Positions 16,501-23,899 of a stretch of DNA of 24,009 nt are shown in pieces; the first letter of the stretch is position 1; every line of letters begins with the position of its first letter. Origin of the DNA: Ascoidea tarda (nom. inval.) (taxonomy: Eukaryota > Ascomycota > Saccharomycetes > Ascoideales > Ascoideaceae); NCBI GenBank assembly GCA_030560485.1, contig JAKTTS010000225.1:1-24009 (forward strand). The letters are read 5' to 3'. A program made the translations under genes and the position numbers. The notes under the pieces were generated by a model, which was not told where the DNA came from, made no database searches, and saw nothing but the letters and a program-made list of their open reading frames with translations.

Positions 16501-18044
16501 TGAATAACGTTTGCAACAACTTGAGTGATTGTGTAAGCCGAATCCCCAACGACTCTCTGAAAACCTCTAATGGTGCATAATTTAAATTGTTCGAGGATGG
16601 TAGTGGTATACTTTGAGTTTTTTCTTTTAGATTTTTTCTTTGATTGTTCAGTTGATAGTTCAAATAACTGTTTGGTTGCTTCTTCGTTATGTTCAGCATC
16701 ATGTTCGGCTATTTCAGCCATTAACTGTTGATATTCATCAGATTTTAGCCAGTAATCTTCAAATTCAAGGGGGTTTCTTGGGACTTTATGTTCCATGCCA
16801 GGTTGAGGAATTCTGCCAATTGGATCAGTTATGGCGGTTAAGAACTCAGGAGTTGATTGTCTGTTTGGACATTGGAAGCCCATTTTTTCGAAATAGCGTT
16901 TAGCGTTTTGGACAGGACCAAAGTAAATTTGACAACCCTCATAGAGAACAGTTACTTTATCAAAGGTTTCATAAATGTTTTCACCAGCTTGGTAGATGGT
17001 GACTAGAGCAGCGGATTTAAGAAGATTTGTTGATACTCTGATGGCCTGAGCATATTCCAAAGCAGTGGAGGAGTCAAGACCTCGGGTTGCATTATCCCAA
17101 CAGTAGATACAAGCTCTGGAAGCCAAAGCTTCAGCAATGGAAACCCTTTTTCTTTGACCACCGGAGACACCTCTAACATAGTCATTACCAACTTTGGTGT
17201 TTTTGACATGGTTGAGACCGAAGACAGTTGTTAGGATGTCTCTTAGGGCAGCAATGTATTGGTCTCTTGTTGAATCGTTTGGTCTGATTTCTGGAATTTT
17301 ACAGGAAATTGCAAATTTTAAAGTTTGATCAACAGTTAAATGAGGAAAGTGGACATCTAGTTCAGGATTATAGACGACATCAGCCTTGAAGTTTTTCATC
17401 ATAACGTCGTGAGGAATACCATCGAAGCTGATATCACCAGTGGAAGAAACGTACTGGTCAGTTTCACCAGCAATTGATTTGAGAAAAGTTGAGCAGCCTG
17501 CACCAGGTCTGCCTAGAACCAAGCACATTTCACCAGCTTTGACAAGACCATTGACGTTTGATATTATGTCTCTAATGGTGGGGTGTCTGGCGGATTTGAT
17601 CTTTTTGTGGATTGTGAAGGGAGCAGTTAGGAGGTCAAGAGCAGTTTCAGCGCTGGAGGCCAAAGCGTCAACGCCAGTTGTGGTGACATTTTTGAAGCGT
17701 ACACCTGCCTGTCTTAAATGAATGCCATCTTTATCAGAGATTCTAACGACAGTTCTTAATATGGTTTGCAAGTCAAAGTCATCTGGGTCGATTTTTAGTG
17801 GGCCATCTCTGACAGTTCTGGTGGATAGGGTTCTTGCTAGAAATTCCAAACGATCAAGAACACCACCTTGTTGATGGGCGTTTTGGGAAGTGACAATTCG
17901 AACTAAATCGCCATAGTCTTCGGTGGAAGCGACCTGGTGAGAAGCATTTGTTATTATTCTGTCGAGATTGTTGATGTTGTCTTTCAGCGGGTCGCCGTAG
18001 AAGGACTCGACAGTTGAATCTGTATCAGAATGATTGGGATTCAT
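13599..18044 (-). CDS. SNQ2: Snq2/PDR-type full-length ABC multidrug transporter
   Basis: 1,481 aa from ATG 18044 to TAA. It is a plasma-membrane ATP-driven drug exporter of the fungal PDR (ABCG) family with reverse layout NBD1-TMD1-NBD2-TMD2. NBD1 has the PDR-typical degenerate Walker A GRPGAGCST (from Gly178, Cys184 in place of Lys), signature VSGGQRKRVSIAEA and Walker B CWDNATRGLDSS. NBD2 has a canonical Walker A GESGAGKTT (from Gly876, Lys882), the degenerate signature LNVEQRKKLSIG and Walker B LLLFLDEPTSGLDS. This asymmetric pairing of one competent site with one degenerate site is the rule in Pdr5/Snq2. About six hydrophobic helices follow each NBD (roughly 500-780 and 1170-1470), with a Cys-containing extracellular loop before the last helix. 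Length fits Snq2 (1,501 aa). VNAGGDRLLFKKG after TMD1 points to the Snq2 rather than the Pdr5 branch; I am less sure of branch than of family. Only two CTG codons (17985-17987, 13776-13778). Confidence 0.92.
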   Translation of the reverse strand: MNPNHSDTDSTVESFYGDPLKDNINNLDRIITNASHQVASTEDYGDLVRIVTSQNAHQQGGVLDRLEFLARTLSTRTVRDGPLKIDPDDFDLQTILRTVVRISDKDGIHLRQAGVRFKNVTTTGVDALASSAETALDLLTAPFTIHKKIKSARHPTIRDIISNVNGLVKAGEMCLVLGRPGAGCSTFLKSIAGETDQYVSSTGDISFDGIPHDVMMKNFKADVVYNPELDVHFPHLTVDQTLKFAISCKIPEIRPNDSTRDQYIAALRDILTTVFGLNHVKNTKVGNDYVRGVSGGQRKRVSIAEALASRACIYCWDNATRGLDSSTALEYAQAIRVSTNLLKSAALVTIYQAGENIYETFDKVTVLYEGCQIYFGPVQNAKRYFEKMGFQCPNRQSTPEFLTAITDPIGRIPQPGMEHKVPRNPLEFEDYWLKSDEYQQLMAEIAEHDAEHNEEATKQLFELSTEQSKKKSKRKNSKYTTTILEQFKLCTIRGFQRVVGDSAYTITQVVANVIQSLIVGSLFYNLQNSTISAYSKGGTLFFCVLHFTFLGLAEVSNSFDNRPIILKQKGYTLYHPAAEAIASVLTDIPTKLLSLFSFSIVVYFMVNFDREAGKFFVFVLFLFMTSSIMTCFFQSIAAFSPTIAAANSFSGVGMLAVIVYTGFVIKMQDMHWALKWISYINPLTYGFESLISNEFHGLHMDCANTVPSGPGYENVSSENQVCAAAGAVTGQAFVLGDDYIESSYGYSYSHLWRNFGILVGFWIFFILLSAIGLEILKPVNAGGDRLLFKKGADVSLVNDKKKKASDIESGSSGTTVNKIEEDEKNNAENFENLRGKDIFMWKNVDYVIPTKDGNTIKLLDNVQGYIKPGTLTALMGESGAGKTTLLNVLSQRVSFGVITGDMLANGRPLDSSFQRSTGYVQQQDLHISELTVRESLQFAARLRRPQSVPEEEKLSYVETVIDLLSMRSYADAVVGDPGSGLNVEQRKKLSIGVELVAKPSLLLFLDEPTSGLDSQSSWAIVKLMRQLAHAGQSILCTIHQPSATLFEQFDRLLLLRKGGQTVYFGDIGKSSRTILDYFEGNGARTCGIKENPAEYVLEAIGAGATASVDEDWHQKWIKSPECIQTEKDIEFLIQGGLSKPINESDPELRNKFATPYFTQFKYVLRRTFTQFYRDPIYLKSKFFLLILGGLFIGWTFYNIRPNLSGLQNSLFAVFMSLTISAPLINQIQERAIASRELFEARESASNTYHWSTLLFSQFITEIPYCIFAFTLFFCCFYFPLKMDNTAPFAGYYYFILCTVFQFYYISFGLWIIYMAPDLPSASIITSLLFSFMLNFCGVLQQESLMPRFWTFMYKVSPYTYFVQSLVSVLLHNFEVKCSASDLTYFNPPDGQTCAEFSNDFIQSAGGYISNPDDTTQCGYCSFLTGDAFMATFNIEWSQRWRNLGFFCVYIFFNIFAMVFCYYFFRVKQFKMPSIFKKKAKN

Positions 18045-18381
18045 TCTTGAGGGCAACAAAAAACTAAGGGGATAATTAGATGTGGAGAAGCAGATGTAAA
18101 ATAAAATTCAGTTCTTTTCTGTTCTGTTCGGTTTGATTATATCTGTTTAGTTATCCACTTATCTAACTAGCCGGCAGTAAACAAACAACAGCAGAAAAAA
18201 CTTTACAGGAAAAGAAAGAACCAAGAAAACTACAAAACAGTGAAATTTATTTTACATTATATATGGCAGATGAAACGAGAAAACAAGTATCTCTTCAAGA
18301 GCAAAGTTCCAGATTGCAGGATAAAAAAGGTATGTGGAATCAACGAGGCCTTTGGTAACACATTGGCTGTTGGAAAATGGA

Positions 18382-18388
18382 TTACTAA
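18382..18388. promoter_or_regulatory. Yap1-type site TTACTAA upstream of SNQ2
   Basis: TTACTAA is the classic Yap1 recognition element, and Snq2 is a known Yap1 target in baker's yeast. It lies about 340 bp before the SNQ2 ATG. A 7-mer of this composition can easily occur by chance in AT-rich DNA, so this is suggestive only. Confidence 0.3.
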
Positions 18389-18484
18389 AACTATCACTCA
18401 GCTCTCACCAACAAGCTGTGGAAAAGTGCACAAGTGGAAAAGCGTAAAAGCGTAATAGCAAAAGTATATTATTGTGAAAATATT

Positions 18485-18770
18485 CCGGCTCAAATAGTTC
18501 AAATCAGGCTCAACATCCACTTTCTTCACCGGCTTGCGGCCGCCTGATTCAACGCGCTCCAGGCGGGTCTGCACGGCTATCTGCAGCTTTATCCGAACCG
18601 ATAGCCGGCTGATAGCCGCACTGCCTGTTTAGGAACTCTCCGGTTCCACAACCTCAATATTCCAGATCCAGGTTTTCGATTAATCAGCAGCCCTCGGTCT
18701 CGGATGCTGGGGACGCTTCCGCCAGCTTACAGATTATTCATTTCGGGTTCATGTCCGCATCCGAAACGCT
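18485..18770. promoter_or_regulatory. CGG-rich island with repeated GATAGCCG elements
   Basis: A GC-rich stretch with a dozen or more CGG/CCG triplets, the usual half-sites of Zn2Cys6 regulators such as Pdr1/Tac1 types. GATAGCCG occurs at 18600-18607 and 18611-18618, and inverted as CGGCTATC at 18574-18581. CGGATGC at 18701-18707 is matched by GCATCCG at 18757-18763. There is a GCGGCCGC at 18536-18543. No exact PDRE (TCCGYGGA) was seen. Which gene it serves is unknown; SNQ2 is the obvious candidate. Confidence 0.4.
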
Positions 18771-18861
18771 TGTGCCCACTGGTCTCTGTCGAGAGTCGAA
18801 CCAGCAGTACACATACGGATCTCTGCTGACCACAGCTGCTCTGCGTGCTTCAACATGCATG

Positions 18862-18874
18862 CACGTGTCACGTG
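18862..18874. promoter_or_regulatory. Tandem CACGTG boxes
   Basis: Two exact CACGTG hexamers, 18862-18867 and 18869-18874, are one base apart. This is the core for Cbf1/Pho4-type bHLH factors. They sit about 520 bp before the ULS1 ATG and about 820 bp before that of SNQ2. Confidence 0.45.
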
Positions 18875-18907
18875 GTTAAAATATGTGTACCGTTTGTAAC
18901 ACTCTTC

Positions 18908-18932
18908 TCTAGGACTACAATATAGTCCTAGA
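18908..18932. repeat. Perfect 10-bp inverted repeat with 5-nt loop
   Basis: TCTAGGACTA, loop CAATA, TAGTCCTAGA. All ten pairs match. It lies 34 bp after the tandem CACGTG boxes. It could be a dimeric-factor operator or an RNA hairpin. It is not followed by a T-run on either side that would suggest a Pol III terminator. Confidence 0.6.
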
Positions 18933-19104
18933 TTGCTCCGAAGCCAGTTCGTGCAGCCAGAAAAACGATACATCAGAAAATTGGCTGCAAGAACAGCAGA
19001 GGAAGCAAAGCAAATACAATTATAATATTTTATTTTGACCAATTTCGAAAGAAAGAGATCAAGTCTTCCAATACATTTTCTAGTTCTCTTCGTGTTTACA
19101 TAAA

Positions 19105-19222
19105 AAGCCCTAAGTTACGGTCTTAGAGTGTTAGCCCCTGAGAATTGGAATATAGGAAGCCCTACGGTTACGGCCCACGAAGGTCCGCGCGCAAAACAGC
19201 ACAATATGTTTCACAGCACGTG
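19105..19222 (+). promoter_or_regulatory. ULS1 promoter: repeated AAGCCCTA-GTTACGG element and a CACGTG box
   Basis: AAGCCCTAAGTTACGG at 19105-19120 recurs as AAGCCCTACGGTTACGG at 19157-19173, 52 bp on, with a one-base length difference. The first copy contains AGCCCTAA (19106-19113), a full match to the Tbf1 consensus ARCCCTAA. GCACGTGC follows, with its CACGTG core at 19217-19222, 174 bp before the preferred ULS1 ATG. The CCCTAA-then-CACGTG order repeats that of the MSL5 promoter. Confidence 0.45.
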
Positions 19223-19395
19223 CTCCCACGGTGATGGAATTTGGTGTGAGCCAGGAAAACGATTCTCGACAGAGTTCAGCGCAATTTGAGTCTTTTAATG
19301 TCAGTTTTTTGGCTGGTGCTGTTGAGTGTGCGCTGCATTTTTGCTGCAATTCTGCTGTGTTTCTTTTGTGTTTCTACTGGATTCTTGCTTCCAAC

Positions 19396-22300
19396 ATGTC
19401 TTTTGTTTCGACCTTGCCCTCGTCCAGTGGCTACACTAACAATGGTGCCTCCAACGAGCCCAACCACAACAACGACCATGACCATAACAGCGTTAATACT
19501 TTCGTCAACAACGACGATAAACCTCCTCAAATTGTTTCAATTGATGCCTTGGATGACGATATCATAGTCCAGAACACCACCGCTGCTGCTGCTGATGCTG
19601 CTTCCATCACCTTCCCAAACCCTCCACACTCTGCCCTTGCTACCACTACTGCCAACTCTACAAAGTTCAGCCCTAATCGGACCTACATCATTCCTATCAG
19701 CGATTCAGAAACAGTATCTGATACTGAAGACGACATTGATGAAGAGGTCATCTTTCTCGACGAAGTCATTATATCTGATCCCAAACACACCCATTCACCG
19801 GCTGCTCAGACTCCTGCTCTTGCCCAATCACTTTTCAATAACTTTGACCAAAACACCTTTTCAAAACTAAATCAAACGCCCAATTTTACTCTTCTGGGTT
19901 ACAAAAACAACACATTGATCGATCCTAATAACTCATCTTCCATTTCCCAGAATTATCCAAATCAAACTCAATTCCAATCTTTTGATCGCAACCATAATCA
20001 AATGTTTCTGCAACCTCAAAATAGCTCTTCTTCCTTATCCAACTACCAATCATCTCATAATAACTATAGTAATTCTACAAACCCTATAATTTTAGAAAAT
20101 CAACTAAATAGCTCAAACCAAAATTCATCTATACAATATCCAACTCCACCTACACAATATCCAACTCCAGTGGATAATAATAATAATAACTTCAATACAT
20201 CGAAAAGATTATACTCATTAACTTCACAACCTGATTTTGATTCATTTAAAAAACAAAAAAACCTTCAACCACTCCCTCTACAACAATCATCACCCCCAAC
20301 CAATAATATAGATATAATTGATCTAACTAACGACGATAGCGATAACAATGACGATAACGATAACGATAACAAGAATGCCCTCTCTACCGATTTCATTTAC
20401 GTCCCTTCAAATAACATCTCCTTTAATAACAACACTAATAACAGATTTAGCTTTAACAATGAAATTGATAACATTAATCAAAATATAACAAACAGATTCA
20501 ACATCAACAATATGATCAATCAAAATAACAACTCAAATACCAATAATATTAACCAAACAATACCTATTACACCCTTTCATCCACTACAATCACCTATCTC
20601 CCGAATTTCTCAAAATGCTCACAACATCAAACAATTGTCCGATAAGAAAGCAAACATAATTCATTGCATTTCGATGCTAGATCAAAATAAAATTGGTCTT
20701 CAACAGCTGCTTGACTCTCTAAGACTAAAAACAAGAGATTTGAGAACGAAACTACTACCCATAAACTCTTCACTAGTTTCCCTAAAAAACGAATACCAAA
20801 AATCTATAAAATCTTCCCAAGATAATCTATCAATCCCTCCCAATCCTATAATTGATCTTTCTGCTAAAATTTCCTCAAAAAAATCAGAATCCGAAAAAAC
20901 GGCTAACCAAATTAATGCAATCGAGTCTCAGATTACGGACTACCACTCTAAAATTGATACACTAAACAACCACATCAAAGAATACACCTTTAGAAAAATA
21001 GAAATCGATAGAAAACTAAATTTTTTTCAATCCTTCAAATATAATGCCGACAACGCATTTACTAATAATTTTAATACCTATAACCAAACAAATAATTTAA
21101 ATCATATAAACAGCTTTACTAGTATCTCAAATTTTACCAATATGGCTGATGAAGACACTGATATTCAAAAACTAATTGACAATATTCGTCCTGATGAAGA
21201 CATCAATGATGGGGTTTTAACTCCAAAAGAGTTAAACATCACTCTACTAAAACATCAAAGATTAGGTCTCTCTTGGTTAACAAGAATGGAAAAAGAATCT
21301 GCAAACAAAGGTGGTTTCTTGGCTGACGATATGGGTTTGGGAAAAACTATCCAAATTATGGCTTTAATATTCAACAATCCCCCTGAATCTACCACTACAA
21401 CCTCTAAAACAAGCTTAATTGTTGGTCCGGTTGCTTTGTTAAAACAATGGGAAGCTGAATTTACTTTAAAAACAAAACCACAACATCAATTAAATGTCTT
21501 TGTATTTCATTCCGGTGATAAATTGAAATCATTTCATCAAACTAAAAAATATGATATAATTTTAGTAAGTTATGGGACTTTGGCTTCCGAGTTTAAAAAA
21601 CACTTTAGCAATGTATTAAGACAGTCCAGAGTTTCCAAAAAAGCTCATGTTTTGCCCATCCCAGGTACCGGAGGAGAAGATTATAAATCCCCTTTTTATT
21701 CAAAAGATGCTATTTTTTATAGAATTGTTCTCGATGAAGCACACCTAATCAAAAACAAACTAACACAAAGCTCAAAAGCTTGTGCCGTTTTACGTGCAGA
21801 ATACAGATGGTGCTTGACTGGTACTCCAATCCAAAATACAGTGGAGGATTTATATTCTCCCATCAGATTTTTAAAAATTAAACCATACTGCGAAGAAAAA
21901 AATTTTAGAGATAAAATTGCTATACCTTTAAAGAATATAAATAAAAATGGTCCTATGGCTACACAAATCTTTGAAAAACAAAACGCCATGAAAAGAGTTC
22001 AAGCCTTATTAAAAGCAATTTTACTAAGAAGAACAAAGGATTCAAAAATTGATGGCCAGCCAATTCTTAAATTACCTCCCAAAATCATTATTAAAGAAAC
22101 CATAAAAATGGAAAGTGATGAGTTGGATTTTTATAATGATATTTCCTCTTTATCTGCTCGACATGCGAAAAGAATTCTTGATCACAAAATTACCGGCTAC
22201 GATAATATCTTAACATTATTATTAAGACTTCGCCAGGCTTGTTGCCACGAAATACTCGTTGAAATTGGTGACAGATTATCTCAATTGAAAAGTGAAGATG

Positions 22301-23322
22301 TTCCAAATGAAAGTGATGGAAATGCTGCCTTTATTCTTAGAAATATGGGAAGGGCTGTAAAAAGATTAACACAAAATGCAGTTGATAAAATAAAAAATAT
22401 GGTTGAAGAAGGTTTGACTTGTTCGGTTTGTTATGATGAAATCTTGACTTCAAATGCAATTTTTCTTTCTCCTTGTGGCCATACTTGTTGTAAGGATTGT
22501 TGTGATGAGTATTTTCGGCAACATGGAGAAGTCTCTGATTCTACTGAATTAATTTCTGCAAAATGTCCAGATTGTCAATCACTTTGCAGAAAACAGGATT
22601 GTTTTAATTATCCTGCTTTTTTGAAATATTCAGAGTCACAAAGAAGAAACCAATCAATTCAAGTTACCGAGCTGGAAAGTGAAGCTAAAGAATTATTTCT
22701 TAAATATGTTAATTTAAGTAATTCAGTTCAAATGAAAGTATTCTCAGATGTTTTTAAAGAAAGATCGGGAGATATAATTCTATCGGCTAAAATGAAAAAG
22801 TGTCTTGAAGTTATCAAAAATATTGAATTAAAACATCCAGACGAAAAAATCTTAGTTTTTTCACAATTTACTTTATTTTTCGAGTTATTGACAAAAGTAT
22901 TAATGGAAAATGGTATTGAATTTTTAAGATACGATGGTTCAATGAGTATGAACACTCGTGATGATACTGTTCGGAGATTTTACACAGATTCTAGTAAAAA
23001 ATTAATGTTAATTTCCCTTAAGGCAGGTAATGTTGGATTGACTTTAACGTGTGCTTCTCATGTAATTATAATGGACCCTTTCTGGAACCCTTATGTTGAA
23101 GAGCAAGCAATGGATAGAGTCCACAGAATTGGACAGATGAAAACAGTTTATGTCCATCAAATTTTAGTTGAAAATACCGTTGAGGATAGAATTGTTCAAT
23201 TACAAGAGAAGAAAAGATCCTTAGTTAATAGCGCTTTAAATGAAAGTGGAATGAAGAACATTTCAAAATTGGGTAGAAATGAATTAAGATTTCTTTTTGG
23301 TTTATCCAATGGATTGGCGTGA
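19396..23322 (+). CDS. ULS1: Uls1-type SWI2/SNF2 RING translocase with SUMO-interacting motifs
   Basis: 1,308 aa from ATG 19396. Uls1 is a nuclear DNA translocase that recognises SUMO-modified proteins and acts in genome stability. The disordered Asn/Ser-rich N-terminus carries likely SUMO-interacting motifs: DDDIIV (53-58), VIFLDE after an acidic run (118-123) and IIDLT followed by NDDSDNNDD (307-311). A charged coiled-coil stretch lies near 420-560. The ATPase core shows DDMGLGKT with Lys650, DEAH at 780-783, TGTPIQN, and in the second lobe LVFSQF, YDGSMS and QAMDRVHRIGQ (His1243). A RING finger sits between the lobes, beginning Cys1009-x2-Cys1012, with CGHTCCKDCC and CPDC. The linker SPFYSKDAIFYRIVLDEAH and the end LRFLFGL resemble Uls1 rather than Rad5 or Rad16; there is no HIRAN domain. 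Start: the frame is open upstream to an ATG at 19234, but that extension is hydrophobic and contains a CTG. It is shorter than baker's yeast Uls1 (1,619 aa). Confidence 0.85.
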   Translation: MSFVSTLPSSSGYTNNGASNEPNHNNDHDHNSVNTFVNNDDKPPQIVSIDALDDDIIVQNTTAAAADAASITFPNPPHSALATTTANSTKFSPNRTYIIPISDSETVSDTEDDIDEEVIFLDEVIISDPKHTHSPAAQTPALAQSLFNNFDQNTFSKLNQTPNFTLLGYKNNTLIDPNNSSSISQNYPNQTQFQSFDRNHNQMFLQPQNSSSSLSNYQSSHNNYSNSTNPIILENQLNSSNQNSSIQYPTPPTQYPTPVDNNNNNFNTSKRLYSLTSQPDFDSFKKQKNLQPLPLQQSSPPTNNIDIIDLTNDDSDNNDDNDNDNKNALSTDFIYVPSNNISFNNNTNNRFSFNNEIDNINQNITNRFNINNMINQNNNSNTNNINQTIPITPFHPLQSPISRISQNAHNIKQLSDKKANIIHCISMLDQNKIGLQQLLDSLRLKTRDLRTKLLPINSSLVSLKNEYQKSIKSSQDNLSIPPNPIIDLSAKISSKKSESEKTANQINAIESQITDYHSKIDTLNNHIKEYTFRKIEIDRKLNFFQSFKYNADNAFTNNFNTYNQTNNLNHINSFTSISNFTNMADEDTDIQKLIDNIRPDEDINDGVLTPKELNITLLKHQRLGLSWLTRMEKESANKGGFLADDMGLGKTIQIMALIFNNPPESTTTTSKTSLIVGPVALLKQWEAEFTLKTKPQHQLNVFVFHSGDKLKSFHQTKKYDIILVSYGTLASEFKKHFSNVLRQSRVSKKAHVLPIPGTGGEDYKSPFYSKDAIFYRIVLDEAHLIKNKLTQSSKACAVLRAEYRWCLTGTPIQNTVEDLYSPIRFLKIKPYCEEKNFRDKIAIPLKNINKNGPMATQIFEKQNAMKRVQALLKAILLRRTKDSKIDGQPILKLPPKIIIKETIKMESDELDFYNDISSLSARHAKRILDHKITGYDNILTLLLRLRQACCHEILVEIGDRLSQLKSEDVPNESDGNAAFILRNMGRAVKRLTQNAVDKIKNMVEEGLTCSVCYDEILTSNAIFLSPCGHTCCKDCCDEYFRQHGEVSDSTELISAKCPDCQSLCRKQDCFNYPAFLKYSESQRRNQSIQVTELESEAKELFLKYVNLSNSVQMKVFSDVFKERSGDIILSAKMKKCLEVIKNIELKHPDEKILVFSQFTLFFELLTKVLMENGIEFLRYDGSMSMNTRDDTVRRFYTDSSKKLMLISLKAGNVGLTLTCASHVIIMDPFWNPYVEEQAMDRVHRIGQMKTVYVHQILVENTVEDRIVQLQEKKRSLVNSALNESGMKNISKLGRNELRFLFGLSNGLA

Positions 23323-23899
23323 AAACATAAAACAAATTTAAATGATTATATTTTTCTTTCATTTTCTTAAATTGTTTTGTTTTTCAGCTTATTTAATTTT
23401 TCTGAGTGATCATTTTATGTAAGATGATATTGTAATAGGTGAATAGGTTACACAGAGCTATTTTTTTCCTATGTTTTGGTTATATCATACTTATATATTT
23501 TGCTATATTCTATTGTCATTTTTTTTCTGGTGAATTATTTTTTACAGCAGCTATTACATTATATTATAAAGATAAACTGGGTTTTTAGTGAATATATTTT
23601 GTTTTCTTTTGTTTTCTTTCTATTGTTGTATGCTTGTCAGTTATAATCAGCATACTTTTTACTATTTTTTTATTTCTGATTTTTCTAATATTTTCACTAT
23701 TTTTATTTATTAACTCAAAAATTAAAGTGCTTGAAGATAAATAAAAAATAAAAAATGCCAAAAGAAAAATGAAAATGAAATAAAGAATGAAAAGAAAGAA
23801 TTAAATTACCCAGTATACATAAAAATATTCAATAACTGAAACTAGAAATTTACAATAAAATTTTTATGGAACTCCATAGTTTATCACTATGATACCAAA
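23323..23899. other. AT-rich spacer downstream of ULS1
   Basis: 577 bp with runs of T on the plus strand to about 23700, then A-rich sequence. The first 150-200 bp is the likely ULS1 3' UTR. CATAGT-TTATC-ACTATG at 23875-23891 is a small perfect inverted repeat. I see no gene or RNA here. Confidence 0.5.

Larger units (their letters stand above)
18045..19395. other. Divergent SNQ2/ULS1 intergenic region
   Basis: 1.35 kb. 18045-18480 is AT-rich and probably the SNQ2 leader and proximal promoter, with a Yap1-type site. 18485-18850 is a GC-rich, CGG-rich island. 18862-18932 holds tandem CACGTG boxes and a 25-bp hairpin. 19105-19173 holds a direct repeat that includes a CCCTAA site, and 19217-19222 another CACGTG. 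19234-19395 is open in frame with ULS1 but is probably leader. I find no tRNA or convincing small gene; the minus-strand open frame at 18749-19042 has no recognisable features. Confidence 0.6.

Noticed and set aside
18045-18059. Slightly longer SNQ2 start
   Set aside because: It would need a TTG start; the first ATG is at 18044.
18775-18805. Minus-strand GGTTCGACTC, resembling a tRNA B box
   Set aside because: The flanking bases do not form a T stem, and no acceptor stem or A box is found at a suitable distance. Not a tRNA.
18749-19042. 97-codon minus-strand open frame with several Cys
   Set aside because: It overlaps the promoter repeats and CACGTG boxes, has no recognisable motif, and its codon use is unlike the true genes.
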